Assembly: GCA_964486135.1 (NCBI GenBank)
Contig: CAZAKT010000013.1
Coordinates: 1-43,451 of the forward strand
Length of the DNA: 43,451 nt
Direction: 5' to 3'
Origin: UBA4923 sp964486135
GTDB taxonomy: Bacteria; Bacillota; Clostridia; Saccharofermentanales; DTU023
The notes beneath the pieces were generated by a model, which was not told the DNA's origin, made no database searches, and worked only from the letters and a program-made list of their open reading frames with translations. The first letter of the stretch is position 1; each line of letters starts with the position of its first letter. This document shows positions 22,636 to 31,404 of this stretch, piece after piece. The position numbers were made by a program, and so were the translations under genes.

Positions 22636-25425
22636 TCAGTCGGCCGGTCCTTTCCGCCTCCGCCTGCGCCGATAGACATGGAGACCGGCCGTTATCAGGA
22701 TACCGGCCAGCGTCGCGGCAAGCCCCTGGGTGAAACCGACCGGCAGGAAACGGGCCGTAATCTGGTGGGGCCCCTGGCTGACAGGCAGGAGGATGAAACT
22801 CCCCCTCAGGCTGTCCGCCTCGGTCTTGACACCGTCCACCGTGAAGGTCCAACCCGGATTTCCTGTCGTTGGAAGGAAGAGATAGCCGTCCCGGGGGGCT
22901 GTCAGGCTGCCGGAGAAGGAGGTGGCCGAGAAATGGTCAAGATCAAGCGGGTGTTCCGCCAGCCGCTGGCGGGCCTCCTGCCAGGCTTCCTGGTCCAGCC
23001 GGGCGACACAGGCACGGAAGGTCCCGTCCACCTCCTGGTCAGAGGCCAGGCTGACCCGGAAATGGAGCTGGCTCCCCGCCTCGAGGAAGCCCAGATCCCC
23101 AATGCCGCGCTTGTTGCTTCCCAGCTGAAAAAATTCCTGATCCCGGATGAAGCCATTACTGTAATTGATGCCTGCCGTCTCGTCTTCCCAGAAGATATAG
23201 TAGATGCCATCTTCCGGGACCTCGTAGACGAGGAAGGCCCATTCACCGCTGGCCGCCTCCCGGTAGACCTGGAAGACAAAGGGGTCCCCGTAGGCATATT
23301 CGACGTAGCAGCCTTCCATCTCCCAGGGCTCGAAAGCTTCCTTGACCAGGGCGGCCGGGGCCCCGCTCAGGGCCGACAGGAGCCTGTTCTGGACGTCCGG
23401 CCCGTCCTCCGGCATGATCTCGTCATTCAGGTAGGCGGCTTCAGGTGTCGCGAAGAAGCCAAAGGGGAGGGCATCCTCATTTTTCATGAGCCGGGTCTCC
23501 TGGCCGCTTGCAAGCTCGCTCCGTGTCCTGTCATCGAAGATCCTCTTCTCTGTGTGGATCAGGTAGGAGATGGACAGGAGGCTGTCCATGACAATTGTTG
23601 ACTCCTTGTATTGGAAGCTGTTGACACCATTTGTCGGATAGCCGAGCTCGGAAAAATAATCAATCGAGGCCTGGGGGAAGGGGGAGGCAAAGAGGGACAT
23701 ACCATTGGATCCGTAAAGGATGGGATCATTGACACAGGTACCGGACAGGATCTCGGCCCGCCATGCCTTTCCCTTGTATTCCTTCCTCAAGTCCTTCGTA
23801 TAGCCGTATACTTCCCTGGCGCTGACATTGTCCGTGTAGTACTGGCGGTCACCAAGCGGCGCGACCTGCTGGTAGAGGACGGCCCCGGTAAAGGCGTGGA
23901 AAAGGAGCTCCACCGCCAGGAAGAGGAAGAGGGCATTTTGCGCCAGCCGGTAGTTGATCTTCCTTTGCCGATCCCCTGCATCAGCCTCCACCGCCCTTTT
24001 CCTTTCCCGCTTTAAAAAGGGGATCAGGCGGGCCCTGGGACTTACCTGGTGCCGGCCTGTCAAGGCATAGGCCAGATCCTTCTGGGGAAAGGGCCCCAGC
24101 GCCTGGTCCCGGCCGGGGGAGAGCCGGTGGAAGATTATCAGATAGACAAGGGTGAGGATAATAGTTGTGAGAAGGCGCCAGTGGGAGAGGGTCTCACCCT
24201 CCAGGGCCTGCTGCTCGACCAGCAGGAGGAGGAAGACCGCGACGGCAGTGACCAGGAGGCTGGTCCGCCGCCGGCTCAGGTCATCGCCCGCGGCCTGGTA
24301 GGCCATGGTGAGGACCAGGGCAACGAAGACAAAGGCGTAACGGTAATCAAGCGAGTTGGGGTAGTGGGCCCCATGCCAGAGAAAACTGAGGGTCCTGGAC
24401 TGGAAGGAGAAGATCAGGAAACCAAGGAGGAGGCCGTAGGCGACCCGGGTCCGCAGGGACCGGGCCCGGTTGCCGAAAAAGGCGGGCACCAGGAGGAGGA
24501 CAAAGAAGCCGGCGAAGATATTGGGCAGGCCGCTCATGATCTGGGGGGACCTCAGGGGGGTCATCTGGTAAAGGATATCGACAAGCGGTTGGTTAAAGGT
24601 AAAACCGGAGGGGAAGAGGTCACCGGCCGCGGAGGTCAGGGTGAGTGCCCGGGCTGTGGGCCAGAGGACGACGGCCGACAGGAGGGCTGACAGGAGGGAA
24701 TAGGCGGCGAAGCGGCCCAGGGAGACCAGGCCGTCATAAGCTCTCTTGACCTGGGGAGGGAACTGGACCCGGACAACAAAGTAGTAGAGGAGGAGGAAGA
24801 CGCAAGCGAAGAAGGCTGCGTAATAATTGGTCACCAGCATGAGGGTGAGGGCGAAAACATAGCGGCGGGCTTTCCCGTCACGGACAAGCTCAACCAGGCC
24901 GAGACAGGCCAGGGGGAAGAAGACCAGGGTATCCAGCCACATGATATTCCAGCTGTAGGCATAGACCCAGGCGGAGAGGGCGTAGAAAGCGGCGAAAAGT
25001 GAGGCGCTAGAGTCCCGCTTCCGGAAGGCGCCCGTCAGGAATTCACGGAAAAAGAGGCTGGAGAAAGCAATTTTCAGGAGGGTGATACAGGAGACAGCCT
25101 CCGTCAGGAAGCGGTCGGGGAAGAGGAGGGTCAGCAGGTTGAAGGGGCTTGCCGCATAGTAGGTCAGGATGCTGTAAAAGTCGACGCCCAGGCCCCCGCT
25201 CCAGGAAAAGAAGAGGCTTTCACCTGACAGGAGTTTCCGCCTCAATTCGCGTAGAAAGGGGGCGTACTGGTGGTAGAGATCATAGGCGAGCAGGTGCTTG
25301 TTGCCGAAGGGCCACAGGCCCTGGGCCACGAAGCCGAAATAGAAGGCGAGGGCAGGCAGGATAAAGGCGATCAGGCGCTGGTATCTTTCGTCGCGCTCCC
25401 GTTTGCGCTCAAGCAGGGTCGGCAT
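22636..25425 (-). CDS. YfhO-family polytopic membrane protein (GT-C fold)
   Basis: A 929 aa protein with about 13 membrane helices in the first 500 residues plus one at the C-terminus before a basic YRRRRRRKG tail. The N-terminal loop with LLAYDLYHQYAPFLRELRRKL and FFSWSGGLGVDF is the YfhO signature (the acidic residue in the first outer loop is the presumed catalytic site of GT-C enzymes). A large outer domain follows between the last two helices. YfhO of Bacillus and Listeria glycosylates wall or lipoteichoic acid, using undecaprenyl-linked sugars. The role here is inferred from family membership. The ATG lies 37 bp after parB's partner region, and the gene reads out of the parAB cluster. 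Confidence 0.9.
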   Translation of the reverse strand: MPTLLERKRERDERYQRLIAFILPALAFYFGFVAQGLWPFGNKHLLAYDLYHQYAPFLRELRRKLLSGESLFFSWSGGLGVDFYSILTYYAASPFNLLTLLFPDRFLTEAVSCITLLKIAFSSLFFREFLTGAFRKRDSSASLFAAFYALSAWVYAYSWNIMWLDTLVFFPLACLGLVELVRDGKARRYVFALTLMLVTNYYAAFFACVFLLLYYFVVRVQFPPQVKRAYDGLVSLGRFAAYSLLSALLSAVVLWPTARALTLTSAAGDLFPSGFTFNQPLVDILYQMTPLRSPQIMSGLPNIFAGFFVLLLVPAFFGNRARSLRTRVAYGLLLGFLIFSFQSRTLSFLWHGAHYPNSLDYRYAFVFVALVLTMAYQAAGDDLSRRRTSLLVTAVAVFLLLLVEQQALEGETLSHWRLLTTIILTLVYLIIFHRLSPGRDQALGPFPQKDLAYALTGRHQVSPRARLIPFLKRERKRAVEADAGDRQRKINYRLAQNALFLFLAVELLFHAFTGAVLYQQVAPLGDRQYYTDNVSAREVYGYTKDLRKEYKGKAWRAEILSGTCVNDPILYGSNGMSLFASPFPQASIDYFSELGYPTNGVNSFQYKESTIVMDSLLSISYLIHTEKRIFDDRTRSELASGQETRLMKNEDALPFGFFATPEAAYLNDEIMPEDGPDVQNRLLSALSGAPAALVKEAFEPWEMEGCYVEYAYGDPFVFQVYREAASGEWAFLVYEVPEDGIYYIFWEDETAGINYSNGFIRDQEFFQLGSNKRGIGDLGFLEAGSQLHFRVSLASDQEVDGTFRACVARLDQEAWQEARQRLAEHPLDLDHFSATSFSGSLTAPRDGYLFLPTTGNPGWTFTVDGVKTEADSLRGSFILLPVSQGPHQITARFLPVGFTQGLAATLAGILITAGLHVYRRRRRRKGPAD

Positions 25426-25462
25426 GTTCGACTAATTCCCTCCTTCGGGATGGTCAGGCTTC

Positions 25463-26371
25463 CTAGGGCCGTGACTGCAACAGCTGCTCGATCAGGCGCT
25501 CCCTTTCATCGGCCGAATGGTAGCGGATCACAATCTTGCCCGGACCCTGTCCCCCCTCCACCGTGACACGGGCGCCAAGTGCCCGCCGCAGCCTGTCTTC
25601 CAGGTCCCGGACATGGAGCCGGGTCTTGTCATCCACCACCGGCACTTTCCTGCCCTTGTGGCCACGAAGTTCATTGAGGTCGCGGACCAGTTTCTCCGTA
25701 TCACGGACCGACATCTGCTTGGCCAGGACTTCGGCCGCCGCCCGGCTCTGCTGGGTGGCGTCGGTCAAGGCTAAAATGGCACGGGCATGGCCCGGGGACA
25801 ACTGACCCTTCCTGACCAGTTCCCGGATGCCTTCCGGGAGATTCAGAAGCCGGAGGGTATTGGCAATGGCGGGCCGGCTTTTTCCCAGGGCGGCGGCAAG
25901 GTTTTCCTGGGTCAGACCATAGTCCTTGATCAGCTTGTCCAGGGCCTCCGCCTCTTCCATGGCGTTCAGGTCCTGGCGGACCACATTGTCGATCAGGGCC
26001 TGGCGCTGGACCGCGTCTGCCGACAGTTGGCGGACGACCACCGGCAAGCTGTCCAGTCCGGCCAGGCTGGCCGCCCGCCAGCGCCTTTCACCTGCGACTA
26101 TCATATAGATTCCGGGCTTGTCGGAGGGGGTGACAATCAGGGGGGTCACGATGCCCTGATCCCGGATGGAAATCGCCAATTCCTCCAGGCCGGCCGGGTC
26201 AAAATCCTGCCTGGGCTGATCCCTGTTAGGCTCCAGACTGTCGATGTCGACCTGGGTGATCTCCCCGCCAGCCGGGGACTCAGACTCCAGTCCCGCCTCA
26301 AACAGGGCTCCCAGCCCGCGCCCCAGACCCCGCTTGGACCTTGTCGGACTACTTGTTCTTTCTTCAGCCAT
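25463..26371 (-). CDS. parB: Chromosome partitioning protein ParB (Spo0J)
   Basis: Binds parS near the origin, spreads by CTP-dependent clamping and loads SMC. 302 aa: N-terminal ParA-stimulating peptide KRGLGRGLGALF, the nuclease-fold CTP-binding domain with PRQDFDPAGLEELAISIRDQG and GERRWRA, box 2 IDNVVRQDLNAMEEAEAL, then the helix-turn-helix TQENLAAALGKSRPAIANTLRLL and a C-terminal dimer helix ending in ERLIEQLLQS. The start is the ATG at 26371 with AGGAGG nine bases upstream; the frame stays open 58 codons further into parA without a start signal. It follows parA with 31 bp between. A consensus parS lies at 28904-28919. Confidence 0.96.
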   Translation of the reverse strand: MAEERTSSPTRSKRGLGRGLGALFEAGLESESPAGGEITQVDIDSLEPNRDQPRQDFDPAGLEELAISIRDQGIVTPLIVTPSDKPGIYMIVAGERRWRAASLAGLDSLPVVVRQLSADAVQRQALIDNVVRQDLNAMEEAEALDKLIKDYGLTQENLAAALGKSRPAIANTLRLLNLPEGIRELVRKGQLSPGHARAILALTDATQQSRAAAEVLAKQMSVRDTEKLVRDLNELRGHKGRKVPVVDDKTRLHVRDLEDRLRRALGARVTVEGGQGPGKIVIRYHSADERERLIEQLLQSRP

Positions 26372-26402
26372 TGGCCGTCCCTCCTCTAGCTCCCCGGCAG
26401 AC

Positions 26403-27203
26403 TCAAAGTTGGCCGAGTGTCCCCTTTTCCCAGGCCTTGCTGGCCAGCCGCCTGGACAGTTCGCCTGCCAACAGCTTATAACTATTGGCGCCCCTTGAGC
26501 GCCTGTCGTATTCAAAAATGGTATTTCCAAAACTTGGCGCCTCACTCAGGCGCACGTTTCTGGGTATGCCTGTCTCAAGGAAATCCTCCCGGAAGTACCA
26601 GGCCACCTCCTCACGGACCTGCTTGGAAAGCTGGGTCCTTGTATCAAACATGGTAATGAAGACTCCGGCCAGCCTGAGGGAGGGATTGTAGGCCTTCTTG
26701 ACCAGGCCCAGGGTGGTCATGAGCTGCATGAGGCCCTCCAGGGCATAGTATTCCGCCTGAACCGGGATCAGGACGGCGTCGGCGGCCGTGAGGGCGTTGA
26801 CCGTCAGAAGCCCCAGCGAGGGCGGGCAATCAATAAGAATGTAATGGTAATTAGCCTTAAGCGGTCTCAGAACTTCCGCCAGGCGGCGTTCCCGGCCCTT
26901 CAGATCAACAAGCTCAATCTCGGCGCCGGCAAGATTGATATTGGAGGGCAGGAGATCGAGATTCAGCCGGGCCTTGACCAGACCTTCCTCTCCCTCCCCG
27001 GTCTTGTTGACAAGAAGGTCATAGGTGGAGAGGGCCAGTGCCTTCTTGTCCACCCCCAGGCCGGAGGTCGTATTGCCCTGGGGATCGGCGTCGACCAGGA
27101 GGACTTTCTTCCCCTGGGCAGCCAGGGCGGCCGCCAGATTGACGCAGCTCGTCGTCTTCCCGACACCACCCTTCTGGTTGGCGACAGCAATCACAATCCC
27201 CAT
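26403..27203 (-). CDS. parA: Chromosome partitioning ATPase ParA (Soj)
   Basis: A 266 aa deviant-Walker ATPase that forms ATP-bound dimers on the nucleoid and is released by ParB, so moving or separating origins. Motifs: KGGVGKTT (11-18), DADPQGNTTSGLG (39-51), ILIDCPPSLGLLT (Walker B region), VQAEYYALEGL, GVFITMFDTRTQLS and the C-terminal VRLSEAPSFG. The length equals Soj. ATG after GGCAGGG. The likely promoter and a palindrome lie at 27255-27273. It is upstream of parB and probably autoregulated through the palindrome (inference). Confidence 0.96.
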   Translation of the reverse strand: MGIVIAVANQKGGVGKTTSCVNLAAALAAQGKKVLLVDADPQGNTTSGLGVDKKALALSTYDLLVNKTGEGEEGLVKARLNLDLLPSNINLAGAEIELVDLKGRERRLAEVLRPLKANYHYILIDCPPSLGLLTVNALTAADAVLIPVQAEYYALEGLMQLMTTLGLVKKAYNPSLRLAGVFITMFDTRTQLSKQVREEVAWYFREDFLETGIPRNVRLSEAPSFGNTIFEYDRRSRGANSYKLLAGELSRRLASKAWEKGTLGQL

Positions 27204-27254
27204 ACATTACCCTGCCTGATTCTGGTCATAAGCTCCCTTGGGTCAGCCTGGCGC

Positions 27255-27273
27255 TAACGCGTTAATTGTAACA
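27255..27273 (-). promoter_or_regulatory. parA promoter with operator-like palindrome
   Basis: Minus strand TGTTACAAT (27265-27273) is an extended -10. The palindrome TAACGCGTTA (27255-27264) follows at once and would cover the transcription start, a usual place for a repressor site. The leader is about 55 bases. Confidence 0.5.
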
Positions 27274-27287
27274 CGACCGGTCTCCCT

Positions 27288-28886
27288 TCAATCGAAGAGA
27301 TTCTCGATATCTTCCCTTCGGGTCGCGTAGGAAGTCACGAAACGGCAGACATAACGGCCACCGCCAAGGGGGAGGATCCGTTCAAAATCCGCGACTTCCT
27401 CCAGGGCCTCCAGAAGCGGGCCCCCCAGGATGACAAAGAGCTGGTTGGTCATGGGCGGGGCATAGAATTCCAGCCCCCGGGCCTGGAAGATCTCCGCCAG
27501 GGCCGAGGCCATGGCGTTCTCATGGCGGCCGATTTCAAGGTAGAGATCCTGACGGAATAGGGCCGCGAACTGGACACCCAGGAGCCGGCCCTTGGCGAGC
27601 AGGCCGCCCCGCTGTTTGAGCAGGGAGCGGAAGTCCTTCTTCAGCCCCTCGTCCGTGATGACAATCGCCTCCCCGAAAAGGGCCCCACACTTGGTTCCCC
27701 CGATGGTAAAAACCTGGGTCAAGCGGGCCAGATCGGCCAAATCCAGGTCCGCGTCCGGCAGGGCCAGGGCCGAGGCCAACCGGGCCCCGTCCAGGTAGAC
27801 CAGGAGGCCCCACCGGTCGGCGACCTTCCGGATGGCCTCCAGATCAGCCTTCCGATAGACCGTCCCGAGCTCAGTGGGCTGGGAAAGATAGACCAGGGCC
27901 GGCTGGACCATGTGTTCCGCTGTATCGTCCTCCGCCAGGGAGCGGCAATACTGGTCAATCGATGCGGCCTTCAGCAGGCCATCCTCCGAGGGAATCACAA
28001 GGACCTTGTGGCCGGTTGCCTCAATGGCGCCGGCCTCGTGGACATTTATATGGCCGGTCCCCGCCGAGATTACGCCCTGCCAGGGTCTCAAGGCCCCCGC
28101 GACAACCACAAGATTGGCCTGGGTGCCGCCCACGCTGAAGTGGACAGAGGCATCCGGCGCCTTGCAGGCTGACCGGATCAGGTCCCGGGCCTCCTCCGAG
28201 AAGGGGTCCAGCCCGTAGCCGGTCACAGGCTGATCATTGGTTCTGACCAACTCCGCCAGGAGGTCGGGATGGCAGCCCGTGGTGTAGTCGCTCTCAAAGT
28301 TAACTTTCTTTCGGCTCATGGCATCAAGAGTCTCCTTTAACAAATGGTATTCCAGGGTCGCCTGTGAACCCGGGACATCCCGCCGGCGCTGGAAACGGCG
28401 GGAGAATTCGAAACCGACCTTTTCCATGACCTGCCGGCTTTGTTCATTGTCCTCCATGCAGCAGCAGATCAAGAGCCTGGCTTCCGTGTAGCGAAAGACA
28501 TATGAAACCAGGGCCCCGACCGCCTCAGGCATGAGTCCCCGTCCCCAGTAATCTTTATTGAGGGCGTAGCCAATTTCCCTGGCAGGCAGGGACTGAACTT
28601 CCTCCGGCAGCGTCTGGGGAACCCTGTGGAGTCCCAGGGAACCGATCAGCTTCCGGTCGGCCTTGGAGACAAGGGCGAAGACATCCTGGTCCTCAATGAA
28701 TTTATTCAGGATACGACTGGTCTCCGCCAGGGATTTGTGGTGAGGCCAGCCCGCCCTCTCCCCGACGCCGGGCACGCTCGCGTAGGCATGGAAGTCAAAG
28801 AGATCCTCCTCCCTCCAAGGCCGGATCAGGAGCCGGTCGGTTTCCAGTTCAATGCCTTTTACGGAAAAGGGAAAATCCAAAGTCAC
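27288..28886 (-). CDS. Fusion of GNAT acetyltransferase and threonine aldolase/beta-eliminating lyase
   Basis: One 532 aa frame with two enzymes. Residues 1-185 are a RimJ/RimL-type GNAT (LETDRLLIRPW, EIGYALNKDYWGRGLMPEA, ARLLICCCMEDNEQSRQVMEKVGF). Residues 190-532 are a PLP fold-type I threonine aldolase: NFESDYTTGCHPDLL, HFSVGGTQANL, HINVHEAGAIEATGHKV, the VYLDGARLA motif with Asp366 and Arg369, and the PLP lysine Lys399 in TIGGTKCG. The aldolase starts with its own ATG (28319) and an AAGGAG sequence 12-13 bases before it, so it could also be made alone. Start of the fusion is a GTG with AAAGG seven bases upstream. I do not know this fusion as a standard family. The lyase cleaves L-threonine or allo-threonine to glycine and acetaldehyde; the GNAT substrate is unknown. 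Confidence 0.88.
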   Translation of the reverse strand: MTLDFPFSVKGIELETDRLLIRPWREEDLFDFHAYASVPGVGERAGWPHHKSLAETSRILNKFIEDQDVFALVSKADRKLIGSLGLHRVPQTLPEEVQSLPAREIGYALNKDYWGRGLMPEAVGALVSYVFRYTEARLLICCCMEDNEQSRQVMEKVGFEFSRRFQRRRDVPGSQATLEYHLLKETLDAMSRKKVNFESDYTTGCHPDLLAELVRTNDQPVTGYGLDPFSEEARDLIRSACKAPDASVHFSVGGTQANLVVVAGALRPWQGVISAGTGHINVHEAGAIEATGHKVLVIPSEDGLLKAASIDQYCRSLAEDDTAEHMVQPALVYLSQPTELGTVYRKADLEAIRKVADRWGLLVYLDGARLASALALPDADLDLADLARLTQVFTIGGTKCGALFGEAIVITDEGLKKDFRSLLKQRGGLLAKGRLLGVQFAALFRQDLYLEIGRHENAMASALAEIFQARGLEFYAPPMTNQLFVILGGPLLEALEEVADFERILPLGGGRYVCRFVTSYATRREDIENLFD

Positions 28887-28903
28887 ATCCTGGCCTTTGC
28901 CAA

Positions 28904-28919
28904 TGTTTCACGTGAAACA
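28904..28919. promoter_or_regulatory. parS site (ParB/Spo0J binding)
   Basis: TGTTTCACGTGAAACA matches the Spo0J parS consensus TGTTNCACGTGAAACA exactly. The palindrome extends by four more bases on each side (28900-28923, flanks CCAA/TTGG), 24 bp in all. It lies in the 42-bp gap between gyrB and the GNAT-aldolase gene, about 5 kb from the origin. This is the only copy I found in the window. Confidence 0.96.
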
Positions 28920-28928
28920 TTGGTTCAA

Positions 28929-31040
28929 TCAATTATCGAGGGTCGCGTACTTGGCATTGGCCCGGATAAAGTCACGGCGTGGTTCCACCCGATCTCCCAT
29001 GAGCAGGGTAAAGGTCTCGTCCGCCAGCTGGGCGTCCCGGACCTCCACCTTCAAGATCTTCCGCCTCTCAGGATTCATGGTCGTATCCCAGAGCTGATCG
29101 GAATTCATCTCGCCCAGGCCCTTGAAGCGCTGGAGCTTTGGATTGGTCCAGCCCTCTTCCTCCACGATCAGGTCAACGTCCTCCTCGTCGTAAGCGTAGC
29201 GGCTCTTCTTGTCCTGGAAGACCCGGTAGAGGGGCGGGCAGGCGATGTAGACGTGGCCGGCATCGATGAGGGGCCGCATGTAGCGGAAGAAGAAGGTGAG
29301 CAGGAGAGTCCGGATATGTGAGCCATCGACATCGGCATCCGCCATGAGGATGATCTTGTGATAGCGGAGCTTGGTCAGGTCAAAATCATTGCCAATCCCC
29401 GCCCCCAGGGCCATGACGATGGGCATGAGCTTGTCGTTGTCCAGCACCTTGTCGACCCGGGACTTCTCGACATTGAGCATCTTCCCCCAAAGGGGGAGGA
29501 TGGCCTGGTATTTCCGCTCCCGGCCGTTCTTGGCCGTCCCACCCGCCGAATCACCCTCCACGATGAAGAGCTCACAAAAGGTCGGGTCCTTCTCCTGACA
29601 GTCAGCCAGCTTGCCCGGCAGGGCGTTGCTGTCAAGCGCGCTCTTGCGCCGGGTCATATCCCGGGCTTTTCTGGCTGCCTCCCGCGCCTGGGAGGCCGCC
29701 AGGCTCTTGCCGGCGATGACGCGGGCGACCGGGGGATTTTCCTCCAGGTAGACCAGGAGCTTCTCGTTGACGGTAGACTCGACGACCGTCCTCACCTCCG
29801 GATTGCCCAGACGTGTTTTTGTCTGCCCCTCGAACTGGGGATCTTTCAGCTTGACACTGATTATGGCGCAGATGCCCTCACGGATATCCTCGCCCTGGAG
29901 GTTTTTGTCCTTCTCCTTCAGGATGTTGTACTTCCTGGCATAGTCATTGATGGTCTTGGTCAGGGCGGACCGGAAGCCCGTCAGATGACTGCCCCCTTCG
30001 ATGGTCGCGATGTTATTGGCGTAGGTGTAGACGTTTTCGTTGTAGGAATCGTTGTACTGGATGGCGACCTCGACAAAGCAGCCGTCCTGCTCCGCATGGA
30101 AATAGATGGGGTTGCCATGAAGGACTGTCTTGTTCCGGTTCAGGTATTCGACAAAGGAGACGATCCCCCCCTCGTAGTGGAGGCGCTTGACCAGGGGCGG
30201 GCTCACTCTTTCATCGGTCAGGGTGATGGCTACATCCCGGTTGAGGAAGGCCATCTCCCGGTAGCGGGTCGTCATCAGGTCAAAATCGACCGTAAGGTCA
30301 CTGAAGATCTGTCCGTCCGGCCTGAAGGTGGTAATCGTACCCGACTTGTCCGTCGGGCCGGTCACGGTCAAGGGGACCTTGGTCTCCCCGCGCTCGAAAC
30401 GGATGAAGTGTGACTCCCCGTTCCGGTTGACCACAACCTCCATCCACTCGGAGAGGGCGTTGACTACCGCAGCCCCGACCCCGTGAAGACCGCCGGACAC
30501 GCCGTAGGCGTCCCCGCCGAATTTGCCCCCGGCGTGAAGCATGGTGTGAACCACTTCAACCGTGGGGATACCGGCTGTCGGGTGGATCCCGACCGGGATG
30601 CCAATGCCGTTGTCCTCCACCCGGATGGACTGATCCGGGAGGACGGTCACCTCAATGGAGTCACAGCGGCCCGCCAGGGCCTCGTCCACCGAGTTGGCGA
30701 CAATCTCATAGATAAGATGATGGAGGCCCCGGGCCGTCGTATCGCCGATATACATGCCCGGCCTTTTCCTGACAGCCTCCAGACCTTCCAGGACCTGGAT
30801 ATCCTGATCCTCATAGGAGGCCGAGGTAGCCGTATCATAGTCGGTCAAAGCAATGGCGGCCAGGGATTCCTTGTCCTCGTCATAGTCCGCTGTCAGCGCA
30901 TGGATATCCCCGGCCAGGTTGACCAGTCCGTCGCTGTCCGCGGCCGCGTCTTCTTCGGCCCGGCGGAGGAGCTCCTCCAGCTGTTGACCTTGATTTTCCG
31001 AACGATTGTTTGATTTATCCTTGTTTTCCCTATTATTCAT
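28929..31040 (-). CDS. gyrB: DNA gyrase subunit B
   Basis: ATPase subunit of gyrase, which introduces negative supercoils with GyrA. 703 aa: the GHKL ATPase (QVLEGLEAVRKRPGMYIGDT, EIVANSVDEALAG, VEDNGIGIPVG, GLHGVGAAVVNALSEW), transducer (SYNENVYTYANNI, GFRSALT) and TOPRIM (EGDSAGGTAKNGRERKYQAIL, PLWGKMLNVEK, MADADVDGSHIRTLLLTFF), ending in the RRDFI region. About 75 acidic, low-complexity residues precede the usual start (YEDQDIQVLEG). They are genuine here because the start has AAAGGACACT before it and overlaps the remB stop by 8 bp. No gyrA follows; parS, the fusion gene and parAB come next. Confidence 0.96.
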   Translation of the reverse strand: MNNRENKDKSNNRSENQGQQLEELLRRAEEDAAADSDGLVNLAGDIHALTADYDEDKESLAAIALTDYDTATSASYEDQDIQVLEGLEAVRKRPGMYIGDTTARGLHHLIYEIVANSVDEALAGRCDSIEVTVLPDQSIRVEDNGIGIPVGIHPTAGIPTVEVVHTMLHAGGKFGGDAYGVSGGLHGVGAAVVNALSEWMEVVVNRNGESHFIRFERGETKVPLTVTGPTDKSGTITTFRPDGQIFSDLTVDFDLMTTRYREMAFLNRDVAITLTDERVSPPLVKRLHYEGGIVSFVEYLNRNKTVLHGNPIYFHAEQDGCFVEVAIQYNDSYNENVYTYANNIATIEGGSHLTGFRSALTKTINDYARKYNILKEKDKNLQGEDIREGICAIISVKLKDPQFEGQTKTRLGNPEVRTVVESTVNEKLLVYLEENPPVARVIAGKSLAASQAREAARKARDMTRRKSALDSNALPGKLADCQEKDPTFCELFIVEGDSAGGTAKNGRERKYQAILPLWGKMLNVEKSRVDKVLDNDKLMPIVMALGAGIGNDFDLTKLRYHKIILMADADVDGSHIRTLLLTFFFRYMRPLIDAGHVYIACPPLYRVFQDKKSRYAYDEEDVDLIVEEEGWTNPKLQRFKGLGEMNSDQLWDTTMNPERRKILKVEVRDAQLADETFTLLMGDRVEPRRDFIRANAKYATLDN

Positions 31041-31299
31041 AGTGTCCTTTCAAAGCCGGATTTTCAGCTTTCAGCCTGTTCCGGAGTGTTGCCGTGGAAA
31101 CAGGTGAAAGGAATACCCGGTCGACCGTGACGACCAGGGATCGGGGGACCTCCGCCGTCATCCAGTCGAGACGACCCCCTTCCTCCGCTGCTTTCATAAA
31201 ATCTGCCGTGGCCCCTGCCGGAGCAAGCTGGTCAAGATCAAAAATCCCAATGATCCAATGAGCGGGAATGGAGACATCAGCTCCCAGGTGAACGTACAT
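31033..31299 (-). CDS. remB: RemB-like small regulatory protein (DUF370)
   Basis: An 88 aa protein starting MYVHLGADVSIPAHWIIGIFDLD, which matches the N-terminus of Bacillus RemB/YaaB, a DUF370 protein placed between recF and gyrB. Its paralogue RemA controls biofilm matrix genes; RemB's own role is less clear. The C-terminal half (SLVVTVDRVFLSPVSTATLRNR) fits the family's ring-forming fold. I use the ATG at 31299, with GAGGCGG in front; the frame is open 14 codons further but without a site. The stop overlaps gyrB by 8 bp. The extended -10 promoter at 31347 probably serves both. Confidence 0.85.
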   Translation of the reverse strand: MYVHLGADVSIPAHWIIGIFDLDQLAPAGATADFMKAAEEGGRLDWMTAEVPRSLVVTVDRVFLSPVSTATLRNRLKAENPALKGHYE

Positions 31300-31346
31300 A
31301 ATTTTCCGCCTCTGCAGATGAAACCAGGCCCTTGAATCCACATGAA

Positions 31347-31355
31347 ATTATACCA
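31347..31355 (-). promoter_or_regulatory. Extended -10 promoter for remB-gyrB
   Basis: Minus strand TGGTATAAT lies in the gap between recF and remB, identical to the element before the zinc-ribbon gene. The inferred start is near 31340, with a leader of about 40 bases. There is no good -35. Confidence 0.6.
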
Positions 31356-31404
31356 CAAAGCCCGGCCCGCCCTCCTGGCAACACCCGCCTGCCAGGGCCC
31401 GGAA

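Noticed and set aside
22489..23601. Plus-strand open frame of about 370 codons opposite the YfhO gene
   Set aside because: No family motif and no ribosome site; it spans the ends of two clear minus-strand genes.
28900..28923. The palindrome after gyrB as a terminator
   Set aside because: No T-run follows on either strand and the core is an exact parS.
29358..30413. Plus-strand open frame of about 351 codons opposite gyrB
   Set aside because: Antisense of conserved GyrB coding sequence, without its own motifs.
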